A stretch of 64,000 bases of DNA from Pseudomonas lactis (GCF_001439845.1 NZ_JYLO01000001.1:248001-312000), one strand, 5' to 3'; shown: positions 8,848-18,518, counted from the first letter of the stretch. The notes: generated from the letters alone by a model not told the origin. Program-made: numbers and translations.

Positions 8848-9231
8848 ATGCATACCGGACAAATCCTTAAAGATGTACTCAACGCAGTACGCAGCAAAGA
8901 AGCCTTGCCGTGGGTGCCTTATACCGCCAATGGCCGAACCAAGACCGACATCGTGCATTTGTACCAAGGCCCGGAAGTGGATGGCCCATCAGCGGCCCTG
9001 GTACGTTATCAGCCGGGTGCCCGTACCCAACGCCACCTTCATCCTGGCTACGAACTGATTTTCGTGCTCGATGGCGTGCTGCATAACGATGCCGGTGCAC
9101 ACCCAGCCGGCACGCTTGAAGTCTGCCCGCCTGACAGTGAGCATGCGCTGTGGAGCGATGAGGGCTGCACCTTCCTGGTGGTGTGGGAAAAGCCCGTGCA
9201 GACCGTTTCCCTGGCGCAGGTGCAGCCATGA
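8848..9231 (+). CDS. Cupin-domain protein (ChrR-like)
   Basis: This encodes 127 residues forming a single cupin barrel. The metal-binding first motif is visible as RTQRHLHPGYELIFVLDG (His, His, Glu) and the second as PPDSEHALWSDEGCTFLVVW. It resembles the ChrR-type cupins, which bind zinc or iron and act as sensors or small dioxygenase/isomerase-like proteins. The start has a GGAAG sequence ahead of it. Its stop codon overlaps the preferred start of the CoA-transferase gene by four bases (ATGA), which implies coupled translation and a shared task. Enzymatic role is unknown. Confidence 0.82.
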   Translation: MHTGQILKDVLNAVRSKEALPWVPYTANGRTKTDIVHLYQGPEVDGPSAALVRYQPGARTQRHLHPGYELIFVLDGVLHNDAGAHPAGTLEVCPPDSEHALWSDEGCTFLVVWEKPVQTVSLAQVQP

Positions 9232-10889
9232 TGGGCGCCCTCAATAGCGGCTTCGGCGTCCAGGCTGCCCCGGGGGCGCCGCTCGCAGCGGCCTCGTTCG
9301 GCAGTGATTACGTGATGGAGCCAAAGCGCGTCATCACCGCCAGCCAGGCGGCCGCCCTGGTACCCGATAATTGCACGATCACCACTGGGGGGTTTGGCAG
9401 TTGCGGGCACCCTGACCTGCTCACCGAAGCACTGGCGGCGCGCTTTGCCGCTACCGCACAGCCATCTGACCTGACCCTGGTTTTTGCGGCCGGGCAGGGT
9501 GACAAGGCCAGCCGTGGGCTTAATCAACTGGCTGTCAAAGGCCTGCTGAAAAAGGTGATCGGAGGCTACTGGGCGCTTGCACCGTCGATAGGCCAGATGG
9601 CACTGCGTGGTGAAATCCAAGCGCACAACTGGCCTCAGGGCGTGATAAGCCACCTGTTCCGCGCAATCGCCGGGGGCAAAAGTGGAGTGCTCTCAGGGAT
9701 TGGCTTGCACACCTTTATCGACCCCAGGCAGGAGGGGGGCAAAGTCGGCCCGGCTACGACTGAAGAGCTGATCTCAGTGGTAAACGTTGGGGGGCGTGAA
9801 GAACTTTTCTATCCGTCGATGCCCATCAATGTCGCCTTTTTGCGCGGAAGTCGGGCGGATGTCGACGGCAATATCAGCATGGAGGACGAAGCCAACTTTC
9901 AGGACAGCCTCGCCCAGGCGCAGGCCGTTCACAATTGCGGCGGTATCGTCATCGTGCAAGTGATGGAATTGGTCGACCGTAACTCGCTCGATCCTCAGGC
10001 GATCCGTATTCCGGGGATCTTTGTTGATTATCTAGTTTTATCCACACCAGACACACATTGGCAAACCTACGGTGAGGTCAGAAACAACACCTATACCGGG
10101 CGGTCGCGCTCCGATACCGCAGTCACGCCGTTACCCCTGTGTGCCAAAAAAATCGTCGCGCGCCGAGCCTTGTATGAAATAGCCCGGTACAACGCGCCGA
10201 TCGTTAACCTGGGCATTGGCACTCCAGAGTTCATTGCAAGGGTGGCGAGCGAGGAGCGCTGCTCCGCCCATGTGCTTACTGTCGAGTCAGGGGTTATCGG
10301 TGGCACGCCTGCTCGCGGGCTGTCATTCGGCGCTTCGAGCAACCCTCAAGCGATTCTCGATCAAGCCAGCCAGTTCGACTTCTATGACGGTGGCGGAATC
10401 GATCTGGCCTTCCTCGGGTTTGGTCAGGCCGACAGCCGTGGCAATGTCAACATCAGTCGATTCGGCGGGCGGCTCAACGGTGTCGGTGGTTTTATCAACA
10501 TTTCGCAAAGCGCCAAGCGCGTGGTGTTTTGCGGAACCTTCACGGCCGGTGGTTTGGAACTGGGGTTTGAAGCCGGGCAATTAATCATTGAGCGTGAAGG
10601 GGATATCACCAAGTTTATTCAAGCCGTTGAGCACATGAGCTTCAATGCCGCCCATGCGCAATCACGCAACTGCCCGATTCTGTTCATCACTGAACGGGCT
10701 GTGCTCGTATTGAAGGACGGCCGCTTGATACTCAAGGAAGTTGCGCCGGGTATCGACATCGAGCGCGATATTCTCGCTCGCAGTACGGCCGATATCATCG
10801 TGGCTGACCACGTGGAGTTGATGCCTGCGTCGATTTTTCTCCATCGGCCGCTCTCTGTCACAGACAAGTACTGGCGTTCGCGTGACTAA
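9228..10889 (+). CDS. Acetate/3-oxoacid CoA-transferase, YdiF-like single-chain type
   Basis: This is a 553-residue fused alpha-beta CoA-transferase (family I). The N-terminal half has the glycine-rich GGFGSCGHPDLLTEALAARF, and the C-terminal half carries the catalytic glutamate in LTVESGVIGGTPARG followed by GGGIDLAFLGFGQAD. It should move CoA between short-chain acyl-CoAs and free acids in the cytoplasm. The ATG at 9228 overlaps the cupin stop. An in-frame ATG at 9315 gives a start closer to homologues (MEPKRVITASQAAALVPDN), so the first 29 residues may not be translated. In context it probably activates or detoxifies the acid handled by this cluster. Confidence 0.87.
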   Translation: MMGALNSGFGVQAAPGAPLAAASFGSDYVMEPKRVITASQAAALVPDNCTITTGGFGSCGHPDLLTEALAARFAATAQPSDLTLVFAAGQGDKASRGLNQLAVKGLLKKVIGGYWALAPSIGQMALRGEIQAHNWPQGVISHLFRAIAGGKSGVLSGIGLHTFIDPRQEGGKVGPATTEELISVVNVGGREELFYPSMPINVAFLRGSRADVDGNISMEDEANFQDSLAQAQAVHNCGGIVIVQVMELVDRNSLDPQAIRIPGIFVDYLVLSTPDTHWQTYGEVRNNTYTGRSRSDTAVTPLPLCAKKIVARRALYEIARYNAPIVNLGIGTPEFIARVASEERCSAHVLTVESGVIGGTPARGLSFGASSNPQAILDQASQFDFYDGGGIDLAFLGFGQADSRGNVNISRFGGRLNGVGGFINISQSAKRVVFCGTFTAGGLELGFEAGQLIIEREGDITKFIQAVEHMSFNAAHAQSRNCPILFITERAVLVLKDGRLILKEVAPGIDIERDILARSTADIIVADHVELMPASIFLHRPLSVTDKYWRSRD

Positions 10890-10945
10890 CTCATCATTTC
10901 ATTGATGGCTCTTCATTCTTCGCACTACGCGTTTTGGAAAACACC

Positions 10946-12673
10946 ATGAAAAAAATAACAATTGCCATAGTGGGCGGTGGTTCTGTCGGCGTCGCATATT
11001 TTACGCAACTCATTGATGAAGCTGTTCGTCAGGGGCTGAGTCATCATTTGGATGTGCTGATCTTTGAGTCACAGAAAACACCTGGGCCGGGTTATGCGTA
11101 CCAGGCAGACTTCGAGTGCAACTTGCTCAACACGCGAGCCGACGCCATGTCTGCGGTGGCAGGCGACAAGCGGCATTTTATTCGCTGGCTGGAACAGCAT
11201 GGCGCAGATCAGGCGGTAGATTTTCCACAAACAGTCATCGACGATCACGCCTTCCTGCCGCGCAGCCTGTTCGGCAGATACCTGGCACATCAGTATGAGC
11301 AGACGATGGCCGTGGCCCGCGCCCATGGCATTAAGGTCACCGCAGTGACCTCAACCGTCACAGACTTGATCTCACTGTCTGACCAGCGCCCTTGCATTGA
11401 TACCGAGAGCGGCGTGGCCTACGTGGCGGATCGGGTTGTCCTCAGCATGGGAAACCTGCCATCGACGCGGTTTACTCAGCTCAATGATGTGGCTGGCTTC
11501 GTGCGCACCCCCTACCCAACCCGGGACATGGTGCGCAACATACCGGCCAACGCGTCGGTGTGTGTGCTAGGGACCGGACTGTCGGCCATTGACACTGTGC
11601 TCTCACTGACGGAAGCCGGGCACCAGGGAAAAATTGTCATGGCATCGCGCACCGGCCGTCTGCCCAGCGTGCGCGGTACCTTTAATCGGCCTCATACATT
11701 GACTCATCTGACCCGGGCCCACATCGATAACTTCTGTGATGCAAATGGTGGTCAGCTCAAGCTGCATGACGTCTTTACGATGTTGCTGCGTGAGATCGAG
11801 GAGGTTACCGGTGACACCTTGGACTTGAAGCGCATCTTGAATTCGGGCGCCGGTGTGTTGGACTACATAACGTCTGAGATCATGCAGGCAGACAATGCCG
11901 AGCGCCTGTGGCAGTCGGTCATTTACTCGACCAACTCCATTATCGACTACGTCTGGCACCGTCTGTCCCGCGACGACAAGCAGGTATTCCAGACGACATT
12001 CGGCAGTCTCTGGTCTTCTTACCGCGTCTCGGTGCCGGTCAAAAACGCCCACAAGTTGCAGGCGTTGCTGAAGGCTGACCGCATACTGGTGCTCGGCGGC
12101 GTCAGCCAGGTCACTTACAACGAGGCTTCAAAGGTCTTTGAGACGCGCATTGACGACCGTCGCAGTGCATTTCGTACCGTCATCGAAAGTGAATATGTCA
12201 TTAACGCCACCGGGTACTCCGTTCAGGTGGAACACTCTGACGTGCCGCTCGTGGTGAATTTGCTCCGTCGCAAGCTGGCCAAGCCCAATGAGTTCGGCGG
12301 CTTTGAGCTGGACTTCGAGACAGGAAGGTTGGTGGGTGCAGCCGGTGAGGCCTGGCCGCATGTCTCGGTACTTGGCAGCCTGGCCACCGGCACGTACTTC
12401 TGGACGAATGCGATGGACGTCAATGTCAGGTTGGCCCGGCGTCAGGTTGAAGATGCGCTCAGCGTATTGTCAGGCAGCATCTCTCACACGGCGTTGCCTT
12501 CGGCGCGAGTACCTCGTCGTCGCTCTGTCACTCGAAGAGGTCGCACGGCCTCCGCTTCGGCGAGCACCAGGCAGAGTAGACGCTACGGCCTGAAGGCTGC
12601 TCAGGGGAACGCAAGCGTGCTTGGGGTACCCGTGCGAGGGGAACTGGCGTCGCCGACGACTCAGCTGGTCTGA
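10946..12673 (+). CDS. FAD/NAD(P)-binding protein (NAD_binding_9-like) with unusual Arg-rich tail
   Basis: This encodes 575 residues. The N-terminal dinucleotide fold (KITIAIVGGGSVGVAYF) and a second glycine motif (VCVLGTGLSAIDTVLSL) mark a flavin-dependent oxidoreductase-like protein of the PF13454 type; NLLNTRADAMSAVAGDKRHF is characteristic of that family. The ATG at 10946 follows TTTTGGAAA. From about residue 513 the sequence changes to a Ser/Arg/Ala-rich tail (ARVPRRRSVTRRG) unlike the ordered part, which may be a lineage-specific extension or the result of a frameshift or rearrangement near tRNA-Phe. It is the last gene of the cluster begun by the EamA transporter. The substrate is unknown. 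Confidence 0.75.
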   Translation: MKKITIAIVGGGSVGVAYFTQLIDEAVRQGLSHHLDVLIFESQKTPGPGYAYQADFECNLLNTRADAMSAVAGDKRHFIRWLEQHGADQAVDFPQTVIDDHAFLPRSLFGRYLAHQYEQTMAVARAHGIKVTAVTSTVTDLISLSDQRPCIDTESGVAYVADRVVLSMGNLPSTRFTQLNDVAGFVRTPYPTRDMVRNIPANASVCVLGTGLSAIDTVLSLTEAGHQGKIVMASRTGRLPSVRGTFNRPHTLTHLTRAHIDNFCDANGGQLKLHDVFTMLLREIEEVTGDTLDLKRILNSGAGVLDYITSEIMQADNAERLWQSVIYSTNSIIDYVWHRLSRDDKQVFQTTFGSLWSSYRVSVPVKNAHKLQALLKADRILVLGGVSQVTYNEASKVFETRIDDRRSAFRTVIESEYVINATGYSVQVEHSDVPLVVNLLRRKLAKPNEFGGFELDFETGRLVGAAGEAWPHVSVLGSLATGTYFWTNAMDVNVRLARRQVEDALSVLSGSISHTALPSARVPRRRSVTRRGRTASASASTRQSRRYGLKAAQGNASVLGVPVRGELASPTTQLV

Positions 12674-12758
12674 GGGCGCTTTGAGCTTGGCCATTTAAAT
12701 CAGGCCCGCGCAGATCGTTTCGGCTTCGGGACCTGAAGCCGGTTGAATCGCAGGCAAT

Positions 12759-12793
12759 AAAAAACCCCAAGGAATTGCTTCCTTGGGGTTTTT
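12759..12793 (-). terminator. Rho-independent terminator of tRNA-Phe
   Basis: A GC-rich hairpin with stem AAACCCCAAGGAA/TTCCTTGGGGTTT is flanked by A- and T-runs on both sides. It lies directly downstream of the leftward tRNA-Phe gene. It can also act on rightward transcripts from the FAD protein gene. Confidence 0.88.
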
Positions 12794-12801
12794 CGGTATT
12801 T

Positions 12802-12877
12802 TGGTGCCCAGAGACGGAATCGAACCGCCGACACGGGGATTTTCAATCCCCTGCTCTACCGACTGAGCTATCTGGGC
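12802..12877 (-). tRNA. tRNA-Phe (anticodon GAA)
   Basis: The 76-base cloverleaf read on the minus strand starts GCCCAGATAGCTCAG and ends in GGGCACCA with an encoded CCA. The acceptor stem (GCCCAGA/TCTGGGC), the D-arm, the anticodon stem GGGGA/TCCCC with loop TTGAAAA (anticodon GAA) and the T-arm (GGTTCGATTCC) are all intact. It is followed by a strong terminator. I found no second copy of its 3' end within the window, so there is no sign of an integrated element using it as an attachment site. Confidence 0.97.
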
Positions 12878-12980
12878 AACGGGGCGCATTAAACGGGTTT
12901 TTCAGGGGGTCGTCAAGCAAGTTTTCAAAAAATATTTAATTATTACCGTCGCTTACGTGCCAACCCCGGTTTTTGATCAA

Positions 12981-13253
12981 TTATTGAGCAGGTGGGACGT
13001 AGCCTTCAGCCTGGGCGTATTCCTCGCCGGAAAAGAACTTGTCCATTTCGCCGGCCAGGTATTTACGGTCTTCGGCATTCATCATGTTCAGGCGCTTTTC
13101 GTTGATCAGCAGGGTCTGGTGTTTCAACCAGTCGCCCCAGGCTTTGGCGGAGACGTGGTCGTAGATGTCCTGGCCCTTGGCACCTGGGTACGGAGGGCGT
13201 TCCAGGGCTGGCAGTTCTTCTTTGTACTTGCGGCACATGATGGTGCGGGTCAT
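12981..13253 (-). CDS. yggX: Probable Fe(2+)-trafficking protein YggX
   Basis: This encodes 90 residues matching YggX along its whole length: [37 protein letters not shown] and [11 protein letters not shown]. YggX is a small cytoplasmic protein that protects Fe-S enzymes from oxidative damage and is linked to iron trafficking; it carries a conserved N-terminal Cys (Cys7). The start codon overlaps the mutY stop by four bases, so mutY-yggX are translated together, a pairing widely conserved in gammaproteobacteria. It makes sense beside MutY, an Fe-S enzyme that repairs oxidative lesions. Confidence 0.97.
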   Translation of the reverse strand: MTRTIMCRKYKEELPALERPPYPGAKGQDIYDHVSAKAWGDWLKHQTLLINEKRLNMMNAEDRKYLAGEMDKFFSGEEYAQAEGYVPPAQ

Positions 13254-14317
13254 GACGAAACTCCTGCGTTCAATACATCGGCCGCGCGCTTCAGCAGTTT
13301 TTTCACCGGGGCGGCAAGGCCCAGGCGCGGCGGGGTGGCGAGGTTATACCAGAGCCAGTCGGCCTCGGCCACGTGATGGGCGGTTTCCTCGACCTGGACC
13401 AGCCAGGGTTCGATGGCCAGCTGGAAGTGGCTGAAGGTGTGGACCAGCCCTGGCAGTTCCTGATGCTTGCCCAGCGCGAGTGCATGCTGGTTGGCCAGGT
13501 GGTCGAGGTCGCCCAGGTCATCCAGCTCCGGCAAGCTCCACAAACCGCCCCACAGGCCCGTTGAGGGGCGACGGTAAAGCAGGATCGCGCCCTCGGCGTT
13601 GGCCAGCATGGGCATCAGCGTGCGCTTTTGCGGGATGGTCTTGCGCGGCTTGGGGATCGGATAGCGCGTCTCCAGCCCGAGCATGTGGGCTTCGCAGCCT
13701 TTTTCCAGCGGACACAACAGGCAACTCGGTTTGCTGCGGGTGCACAGGGTGGCGCCCATGTCCATCATGGCCTGGGTGTAGGCGTTGACGCGTTCAAAGG
13801 GCGTGAAGCGCTCTGCGGTGGCCCACAGCTGCTTGGCCACCTTGGGTTCGCCAGGGTAGCCCTCTTGGGCGGTAAAGCGCGCCAGCACGCGTTTGACGTT
13901 GCCGTCGAGGATCGGCGCGCGTAGGCCCATGCTCAGGCTGGCAATCGCGCCAGCAGTGGACAGGCCGATACCCGGCAACTCGGTGAGCTTCTCCACGTCG
14001 CGGGGGAATTCGCCGCCGTGTTCGGCCACCACGATCTTCGCGGTCTTTTGCAGGTTGCGCGCCCGGGTGTAGTAGCCCAGGCCCGTCCACAGGTGCAGCA
14101 CTTCATCTTCCGGCGCGGCGGCCAGGGCTTCGACCGTCGGCAAGGAGGCCATGAACCGGTCGAAGTAGTTGAGCACGGTGCTGACCTGGGTCTGTTGCAG
14201 CATGATCTCCGACACCCACACCCGGTAAGGGGTGATGCCCTGTTGCCAGGGCAGGTCGTGGCGGCCATGACGGTCGTACCAGTCCAGTACCGCTTGTGAA
14301 AACTGCTCGTTTCTCAT
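13250..14317 (-). CDS. mutY: A/G-specific adenine glycosylase
   Basis: This encodes 355 residues. MutY removes adenine mispaired with 8-oxoguanine. The catalytic Glu lies in [12 protein letters not shown], the helix-hairpin-helix in [14 protein letters not shown], the catalytic Asp in [13 protein letters not shown], and the [4Fe-4S] cluster ligands follow the C-X6-C-X2-C-X5-C pattern in [17 protein letters not shown]. The C-terminal NUDIX-like domain (from about residue 230) recognises 8-oxoguanine. The start overlaps the asmA stop and the end overlaps the yggX start, each by four bases, so the three genes form one tightly coupled transcript. Confidence 0.98.
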   Translation of the reverse strand: MRNEQFSQAVLDWYDRHGRHDLPWQQGITPYRVWVSEIMLQQTQVSTVLNYFDRFMASLPTVEALAAAPEDEVLHLWTGLGYYTRARNLQKTAKIVVAEHGGEFPRDVEKLTELPGIGLSTAGAIASLSMGLRAPILDGNVKRVLARFTAQEGYPGEPKVAKQLWATAERFTPFERVNAYTQAMMDMGATLCTRSKPSCLLCPLEKGCEAHMLGLETRYPIPKPRKTIPQKRTLMPMLANAEGAILLYRRPSTGLWGGLWSLPELDDLGDLDHLANQHALALGKHQELPGLVHTFSHFQLAIEPWLVQVEETAHHVAEADWLWYNLATPPRLGLAAPVKKLLKRAADVLNAGVSS

Positions 14318-16530
14318 CGGTTGAACAGGCCTTTCAATGCGTCTTTGAGCTTGGGGTTAACCTTGTCGAGCTTTTCTTCCAGCTTCTCGTTAAGGCGATT
14401 GCCGGCCGCCTTGAGGGCGACCTGGCCCAGGCCGTCCTTGTCCAGGCGGCAGGCTTTGGCGCCCAGCTCCAACGGGCCACGGCAACGCAGCGGGACTTCA
14501 ATGCCCTGGAAGTTGGCGCCGACCTGGCAGGCCGGGTCCGGCACGTCGCGCTTGTCGCCTTCGACGATGATGCCCACGCGGTAGTCCATGCCCAGCACGC
14601 GTAAATCCACATCACCGTTGCCATTGAGCGTCAGGCCAGGGATGCGCACTTTCAGGTCGGGGTTGCTGGCCACGCCGTTACGGAACGTGAGGTTGCCGCG
14701 CAGTTCCTGGAAGGGCGTGTCCTTGCCGCCTGGGGTGGTGCTCAGGGTCTTGCGGTTGAGCAGGGCGATGCCGGTACACAGTTGCTGCTCGATGTTGGCA
14801 TTGAGCAACACGCCGTTGTTGATCACGAGGCTGGCAGTGCCGTTGAGGCTGTCGATCAGCGCTTTCTGGCTATTGCCACGGCCGCTTAGGTTACTGTCGA
14901 GGGTGAGCTGGCCTTTGACCGGCGGGGTTTTCCCTTGGGCCTGCAGGATGCGTTCAACAGGCACCTGCTTGATGTGGCTTTGCAGGGCCAGCACGGGCGT
15001 GTCCTGGCGCACGTCGAGTGTGCCGTTGGCCTGGAACGTGCCGTTGTAGAGGCCGCCGCTAAGGGTGTCGAGCTTGAGTTGCCCGTCAATGCCGGAGGCT
15101 TTAAGCACCGCGTTCTGAATGGGCAACTGGCTCAGGGTCAACTCGCCAAAGGCCAGGTCTGCATTCACGTCCAGGCTGCGCAGGCGGGTGAGCGGCAGCA
15201 GTTTGTCATTGCTCCAGGCACCTTTGGTCGGCGCCTCCGGCAATGGCGTGTTGCCGCCCGCGGCCATGGCGCCGGCTTCGCTGCTCTGTACTTCGGCCTG
15301 GCGTGCAGCGGTTGCACCTTTGGCGGCTTCGGATTTGGCCGGCAGGTAATTGTCGGCATTGAAGGTATCGCCCTTGAGCTGCACACGCAGGGACTGCTTG
15401 GCGAAATCATCCACGGCGACGCGGCCGGTGAAGGTGCTGGCATCGAGCTTCAGGTTCAAGTCTTCCAGGGCGACGCTGGTGGGCGTGCCCTTGAGGCGGC
15501 TCACCAGTTCGACCTTGCTCAGGCTGCCTGGGGCCATGGCAGGCAGTGGGTGGCCGATGCTCTCAAGAAACTTGGCCAGGTCAAACTGGGCAACCGACAG
15601 GGCGCCGCTGATCTGCGGGGTTTTGTCCAGGTCATTGGCCTTTAGTTCGCCCAAGGCGCGCAGTTGGTTGGCCGCCAGTTTCAGGTTGGTCCATTCGGCG
15701 ACGTTGGCCGCCAGGTCCACCAGCAATTGGCCCTGGGTGGAGAAACTCACCGTCTTGCCCTGCAACGGCTCACCAGTGGCCTCGCCACTCAAGCGCATGT
15801 CTTCGAACTGATAACGCTTGAGCGCACGCTGGATGCGCAAGTTGCCGTTCAGCTCAGTCTTGACCCGCATCAGCGGCTGGTTGCTGCCCAGGAAGGCCGT
15901 GAGTTTCAGCGGGATGCTGGCGCCTTCGTGGATGGCACCGGCACTCAGTTGGATGCTTTCGGCACTCAGCTGCTTGCCGGTCTGTTCATCGGTGTATTCG
16001 ACGCGGGCGTTGTTGATGGTCAGGCTGTCGATATCCAGGCGGATCGGCTGCGGTGGCTTTTCCGGCTTGGTTTCAGCCACGGGTTCGACCGGCGCGGGAG
16101 CGGGGGTGCCTGTGGTTTCGTCGGGCAGGTTCTTGCCGATGTCTTCCCAGTTGCCATGGCCCTGCTTATCGCGGTTCAGGCGCAGGTTCAGGCCTTCGAC
16201 ACGCACATCGCTCATCTGCACTTCGCGGCGCAGCAGTGGCAGCACGCGCACCGACAGGCCGAGCATCTGCAAGTCGGCAAACGGTTGAGTCGGTGCGGTC
16301 AGGGTCGCGACGCTGGCTTCGTGAAGCTCCAGGCCCAGCCAGGGGAACAGGCTCCAGCCGATATCGCCATTGAGCGTCAGCTCGATGTGGGCCTTGTCGC
16401 GGGCTATCTGGCGAATTTCTTCTTTGTAGTCGTTGGGATCGAAAAGGTGGGTCAGGGCAAAGCCGAGCGCCACAATGATCAGCAACAGCCCGAGAAGTAC
16501 CAGACCCAGGATTTTGCCGAACGCTTTCAT
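14314..16530 (-). CDS. asmA: AsmA-family protein
   Basis: This encodes 738 residues. One N-terminal membrane helix (FGKILGLVLLGLLLIIVALG) anchors a long periplasmic beta-rich part with the AsmA N-terminal domain (GDIGWSLFPWLGLELHEASV) and the C-terminal AsmA-like repeat domain (LDTLSGGLYNGTFQANGTLD). A Pro/Ala-rich linker at about residues 155-175 separates parts. AsmA proteins are bridge-like envelope proteins thought to affect lipid transport and outer-membrane assembly. The ATG at 16530 is preferred over 16557, as it places the membrane anchor at the N-terminus. It is the first gene of the asmA-mutY-yggX run. Confidence 0.92.
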   Translation of the reverse strand: MKAFGKILGLVLLGLLLIIVALGFALTHLFDPNDYKEEIRQIARDKAHIELTLNGDIGWSLFPWLGLELHEASVATLTAPTQPFADLQMLGLSVRVLPLLRREVQMSDVRVEGLNLRLNRDKQGHGNWEDIGKNLPDETTGTPAPAPVEPVAETKPEKPPQPIRLDIDSLTINNARVEYTDEQTGKQLSAESIQLSAGAIHEGASIPLKLTAFLGSNQPLMRVKTELNGNLRIQRALKRYQFEDMRLSGEATGEPLQGKTVSFSTQGQLLVDLAANVAEWTNLKLAANQLRALGELKANDLDKTPQISGALSVAQFDLAKFLESIGHPLPAMAPGSLSKVELVSRLKGTPTSVALEDLNLKLDASTFTGRVAVDDFAKQSLRVQLKGDTFNADNYLPAKSEAAKGATAARQAEVQSSEAGAMAAGGNTPLPEAPTKGAWSNDKLLPLTRLRSLDVNADLAFGELTLSQLPIQNAVLKASGIDGQLKLDTLSGGLYNGTFQANGTLDVRQDTPVLALQSHIKQVPVERILQAQGKTPPVKGQLTLDSNLSGRGNSQKALIDSLNGTASLVINNGVLLNANIEQQLCTGIALLNRKTLSTTPGGKDTPFQELRGNLTFRNGVASNPDLKVRIPGLTLNGNGDVDLRVLGMDYRVGIIVEGDKRDVPDPACQVGANFQGIEVPLRCRGPLELGAKACRLDKDGLGQVALKAAGNRLNEKLEEKLDKVNPKLKDALKGLFNR

Positions 16531-16856
16531 GGGCGAGTCCTTGTATGTCGATTTCAAAATTTAGCCGCAGAGTATAACGCCCGACGGCCCGCGTCAGTTC
16601 ACGGATCGTTACATTGTATCCACCGGCGTGGAAATGGGATTTTGACGTCAGAAAAATACAGACAATCCAAAAAAGGTAGTGGCAGTTTGATTTTTCTGTC
16701 ATCCACTGGTGCTAATCTCTGCACGTTCGTCCGCCTTCTGCGACTTAAGGTCGCGCCTAAAAGGGAGCTTCACTCAACAAAACGGCCACGCTTTGCGTGC
16801 AAGGCCGAGGGAGAGAGCGCCTGACGGACGCATACCAATAACTGGGGGAAACACCA
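16531..16856. other. Divergent intergenic region between asmA and the OFA transporter
   Basis: The 326 bases hold the promoters of two divergent genes but no gene of their own. I could not assign clear -35/-10 pairs: a TAATCT at 16713-16718 is preceded by TTGATT at a spacing of 20, which is too long. A GGGGGAA Shine-Dalgarno lies just ahead of the transporter ATG. Confidence 0.4.
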
Positions 16857-18518
16857 ATGAGCACTAGCACTGTGGCCGGCACTGACGCCGCACAGCCTGC
16901 GTTCCTGTCCAAGGAGCGCATCATCGCCAAGCCGGGCTTCAACCGCTGGCTGGTTCCACCGGCCGCCCTGGCCATTCACCTGTGCATCGGCATGGCCTAC
17001 GGCTTCTCGGTGTTCTGGCTGCCGTTGTCCAAGGCGCTGGGTATCACTGCGCCGGTGGCTTGCGCACCGGACATGGGCTTTATCGCTCAAGTCTTTTCGT
17101 CTCAATGCGACTGGCCCATCTCCATGCTGGGCTGGATCTACACCCTGTTCTTCATCTTCCTGGGCTGCTCCGCAGCGATCTGGGGCGGCTGGCTGGAACA
17201 CGCCGGGCCGCGTAAGGCCGGTGTAGTCTCCGCGCTGTGCTGGTGTGGTGGCCTGCTGATCTCAGCCCTGGGTATCTATACCCACCAGATCTGGCTGATG
17301 TGGATCGGCTCCGGGGTCATTGGCGGCATTGGCCTGGGCCTGGGCTATATCTCGCCCGTTTCGACCTTGATCAAGTGGTTCCCGGACAAGCGCGGCATGG
17401 CCACCGGCATGGCGATCATGGGCTTTGGCGGCGGCGCGATGGTGGGTGCACCTTTGGCCGCAGCGCTGATGGGCCATTTCTCTTCGCCGACCAGCGTCGG
17501 TGTATGGCAGAGCTTTGTGGTCATGGCGGCGATTTACTTCGTGTTCATGATCGGTGGCGCCCTGCTGTATCGCGTACCCCCGACCGGCTGGAAGCCTGAG
17601 GGCTGGACCGCGCCAGCGAAGAAAGCCAGCAATGCGATGATCACTCACCGCCATGTGCATGTGAATGTTGCGTGGAAAACCCCACAGTTCCGCCTGGTAT
17701 GGCTGGTGCTGTGCCTGAACGTGTCGGCCGGTATCGGCATCCTGGGCATGGCCTCGCCGCTGCTGCAGGAAGTGTTCGGCGGCAAGTTGCTGGGTGTTGA
17801 TGTGCCATTTGGTCAACTGGATGCTGGTCAACTGGCCTCCATTGCAGCCATTGCCGCTGGTTTTACCGGCCTGTTGAGCTTGTTCAACATCGGTGGTCGG
17901 TTCTTCTGGGCCTCGTTCTCTGACTACCTGGGGCGTAAAAACACCTACTTCGTGTTCTTCGCCCTGGGCTTTGCCCTGTATGCGCTGATCCCGAACCTGG
18001 GGCATCTGGGCAACGTGGCGCTGTTTGTGGCCGCGTTCTGCATCATCCTGTCGATGTACGGCGGTGGTTTTGCCACGGTCCCGGCTTACTTGGCCGACTT
18101 GTTCGGGACCCAGATGGTCGGCGCGATCCACGGTCGCCTGCTGACCGCCTGGGCTGCGGCGGGCGTACTGGGCCCGGTGCTGGTGAACTACCTGCGTGAA
18201 TACCAGTTGAGCATCGGCGTTGAACGCGCCGCGGCCTACGACATCACCTTGTACATCCTCGCCGGCCTGCTGGTGCTGGGCTTTATCTGCAACCTGCTGG
18301 TGCGCCCGGTGGCCGACAAGTACTTCATGACCGACGCGGAACTTGCCGCCGAACAGGCGCTGGGCCATGACAAAGGTGCTGATGCGAGCACCGTGCTGGA
18401 GTGGAAGGCCTCCGCCGCCAGCAAGCCGCTGGCGATTGCCGCGTGGCTGGTAGTGGGTATTCCGTTGGCGTGGGGTGTGTGGGTGACCCTGCAGAAGACC
18501 GCAGTACTGTTCCACTGA
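16857..18518 (+). CDS. OFA-family (oxalate/formate antiporter-type) MFS transporter
   Basis: This is a 553-residue inner-membrane protein with 12 or more membrane segments. The MFS loop motif is visible as NIGGRFFWASFSDYLGRKNT, and the first half has the family's LGYISPVSTLIKWFPDKRG and MAIMGFGGGAMVGAPLA. The OFA family carries monocarboxylates such as formate, oxalate, lactate or pyruvate. The extended first periplasmic loop with paired Cys (ITAPVACAPDMGF, FSSQCDWP) is seen in this subgroup. It is monocistronic and no oxalate or formate enzyme genes are adjacent, so the substrate is not determined. Confidence 0.88.
   Translation: MSTSTVAGTDAAQPAFLSKERIIAKPGFNRWLVPPAALAIHLCIGMAYGFSVFWLPLSKALGITAPVACAPDMGFIAQVFSSQCDWPISMLGWIYTLFFIFLGCSAAIWGGWLEHAGPRKAGVVSALCWCGGLLISALGIYTHQIWLMWIGSGVIGGIGLGLGYISPVSTLIKWFPDKRGMATGMAIMGFGGGAMVGAPLAAALMGHFSSPTSVGVWQSFVVMAAIYFVFMIGGALLYRVPPTGWKPEGWTAPAKKASNAMITHRHVHVNVAWKTPQFRLVWLVLCLNVSAGIGILGMASPLLQEVFGGKLLGVDVPFGQLDAGQLASIAAIAAGFTGLLSLFNIGGRFFWASFSDYLGRKNTYFVFFALGFALYALIPNLGHLGNVALFVAAFCIILSMYGGGFATVPAYLADLFGTQMVGAIHGRLLTAWAAAGVLGPVLVNYLREYQLSIGVERAAAYDITLYILAGLLVLGFICNLLVRPVADKYFMTDAELAAEQALGHDKGADASTVLEWKASAASKPLAIAAWLVVGIPLAWGVWVTLQKTAVLFH

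Noticed and set aside
12802-12877. tRNA-Phe as attachment site of an integrated island covering 6.8-12.7 kb
   Set aside because: No duplicate of the tRNA 3' end and no integrase gene were found on either side.
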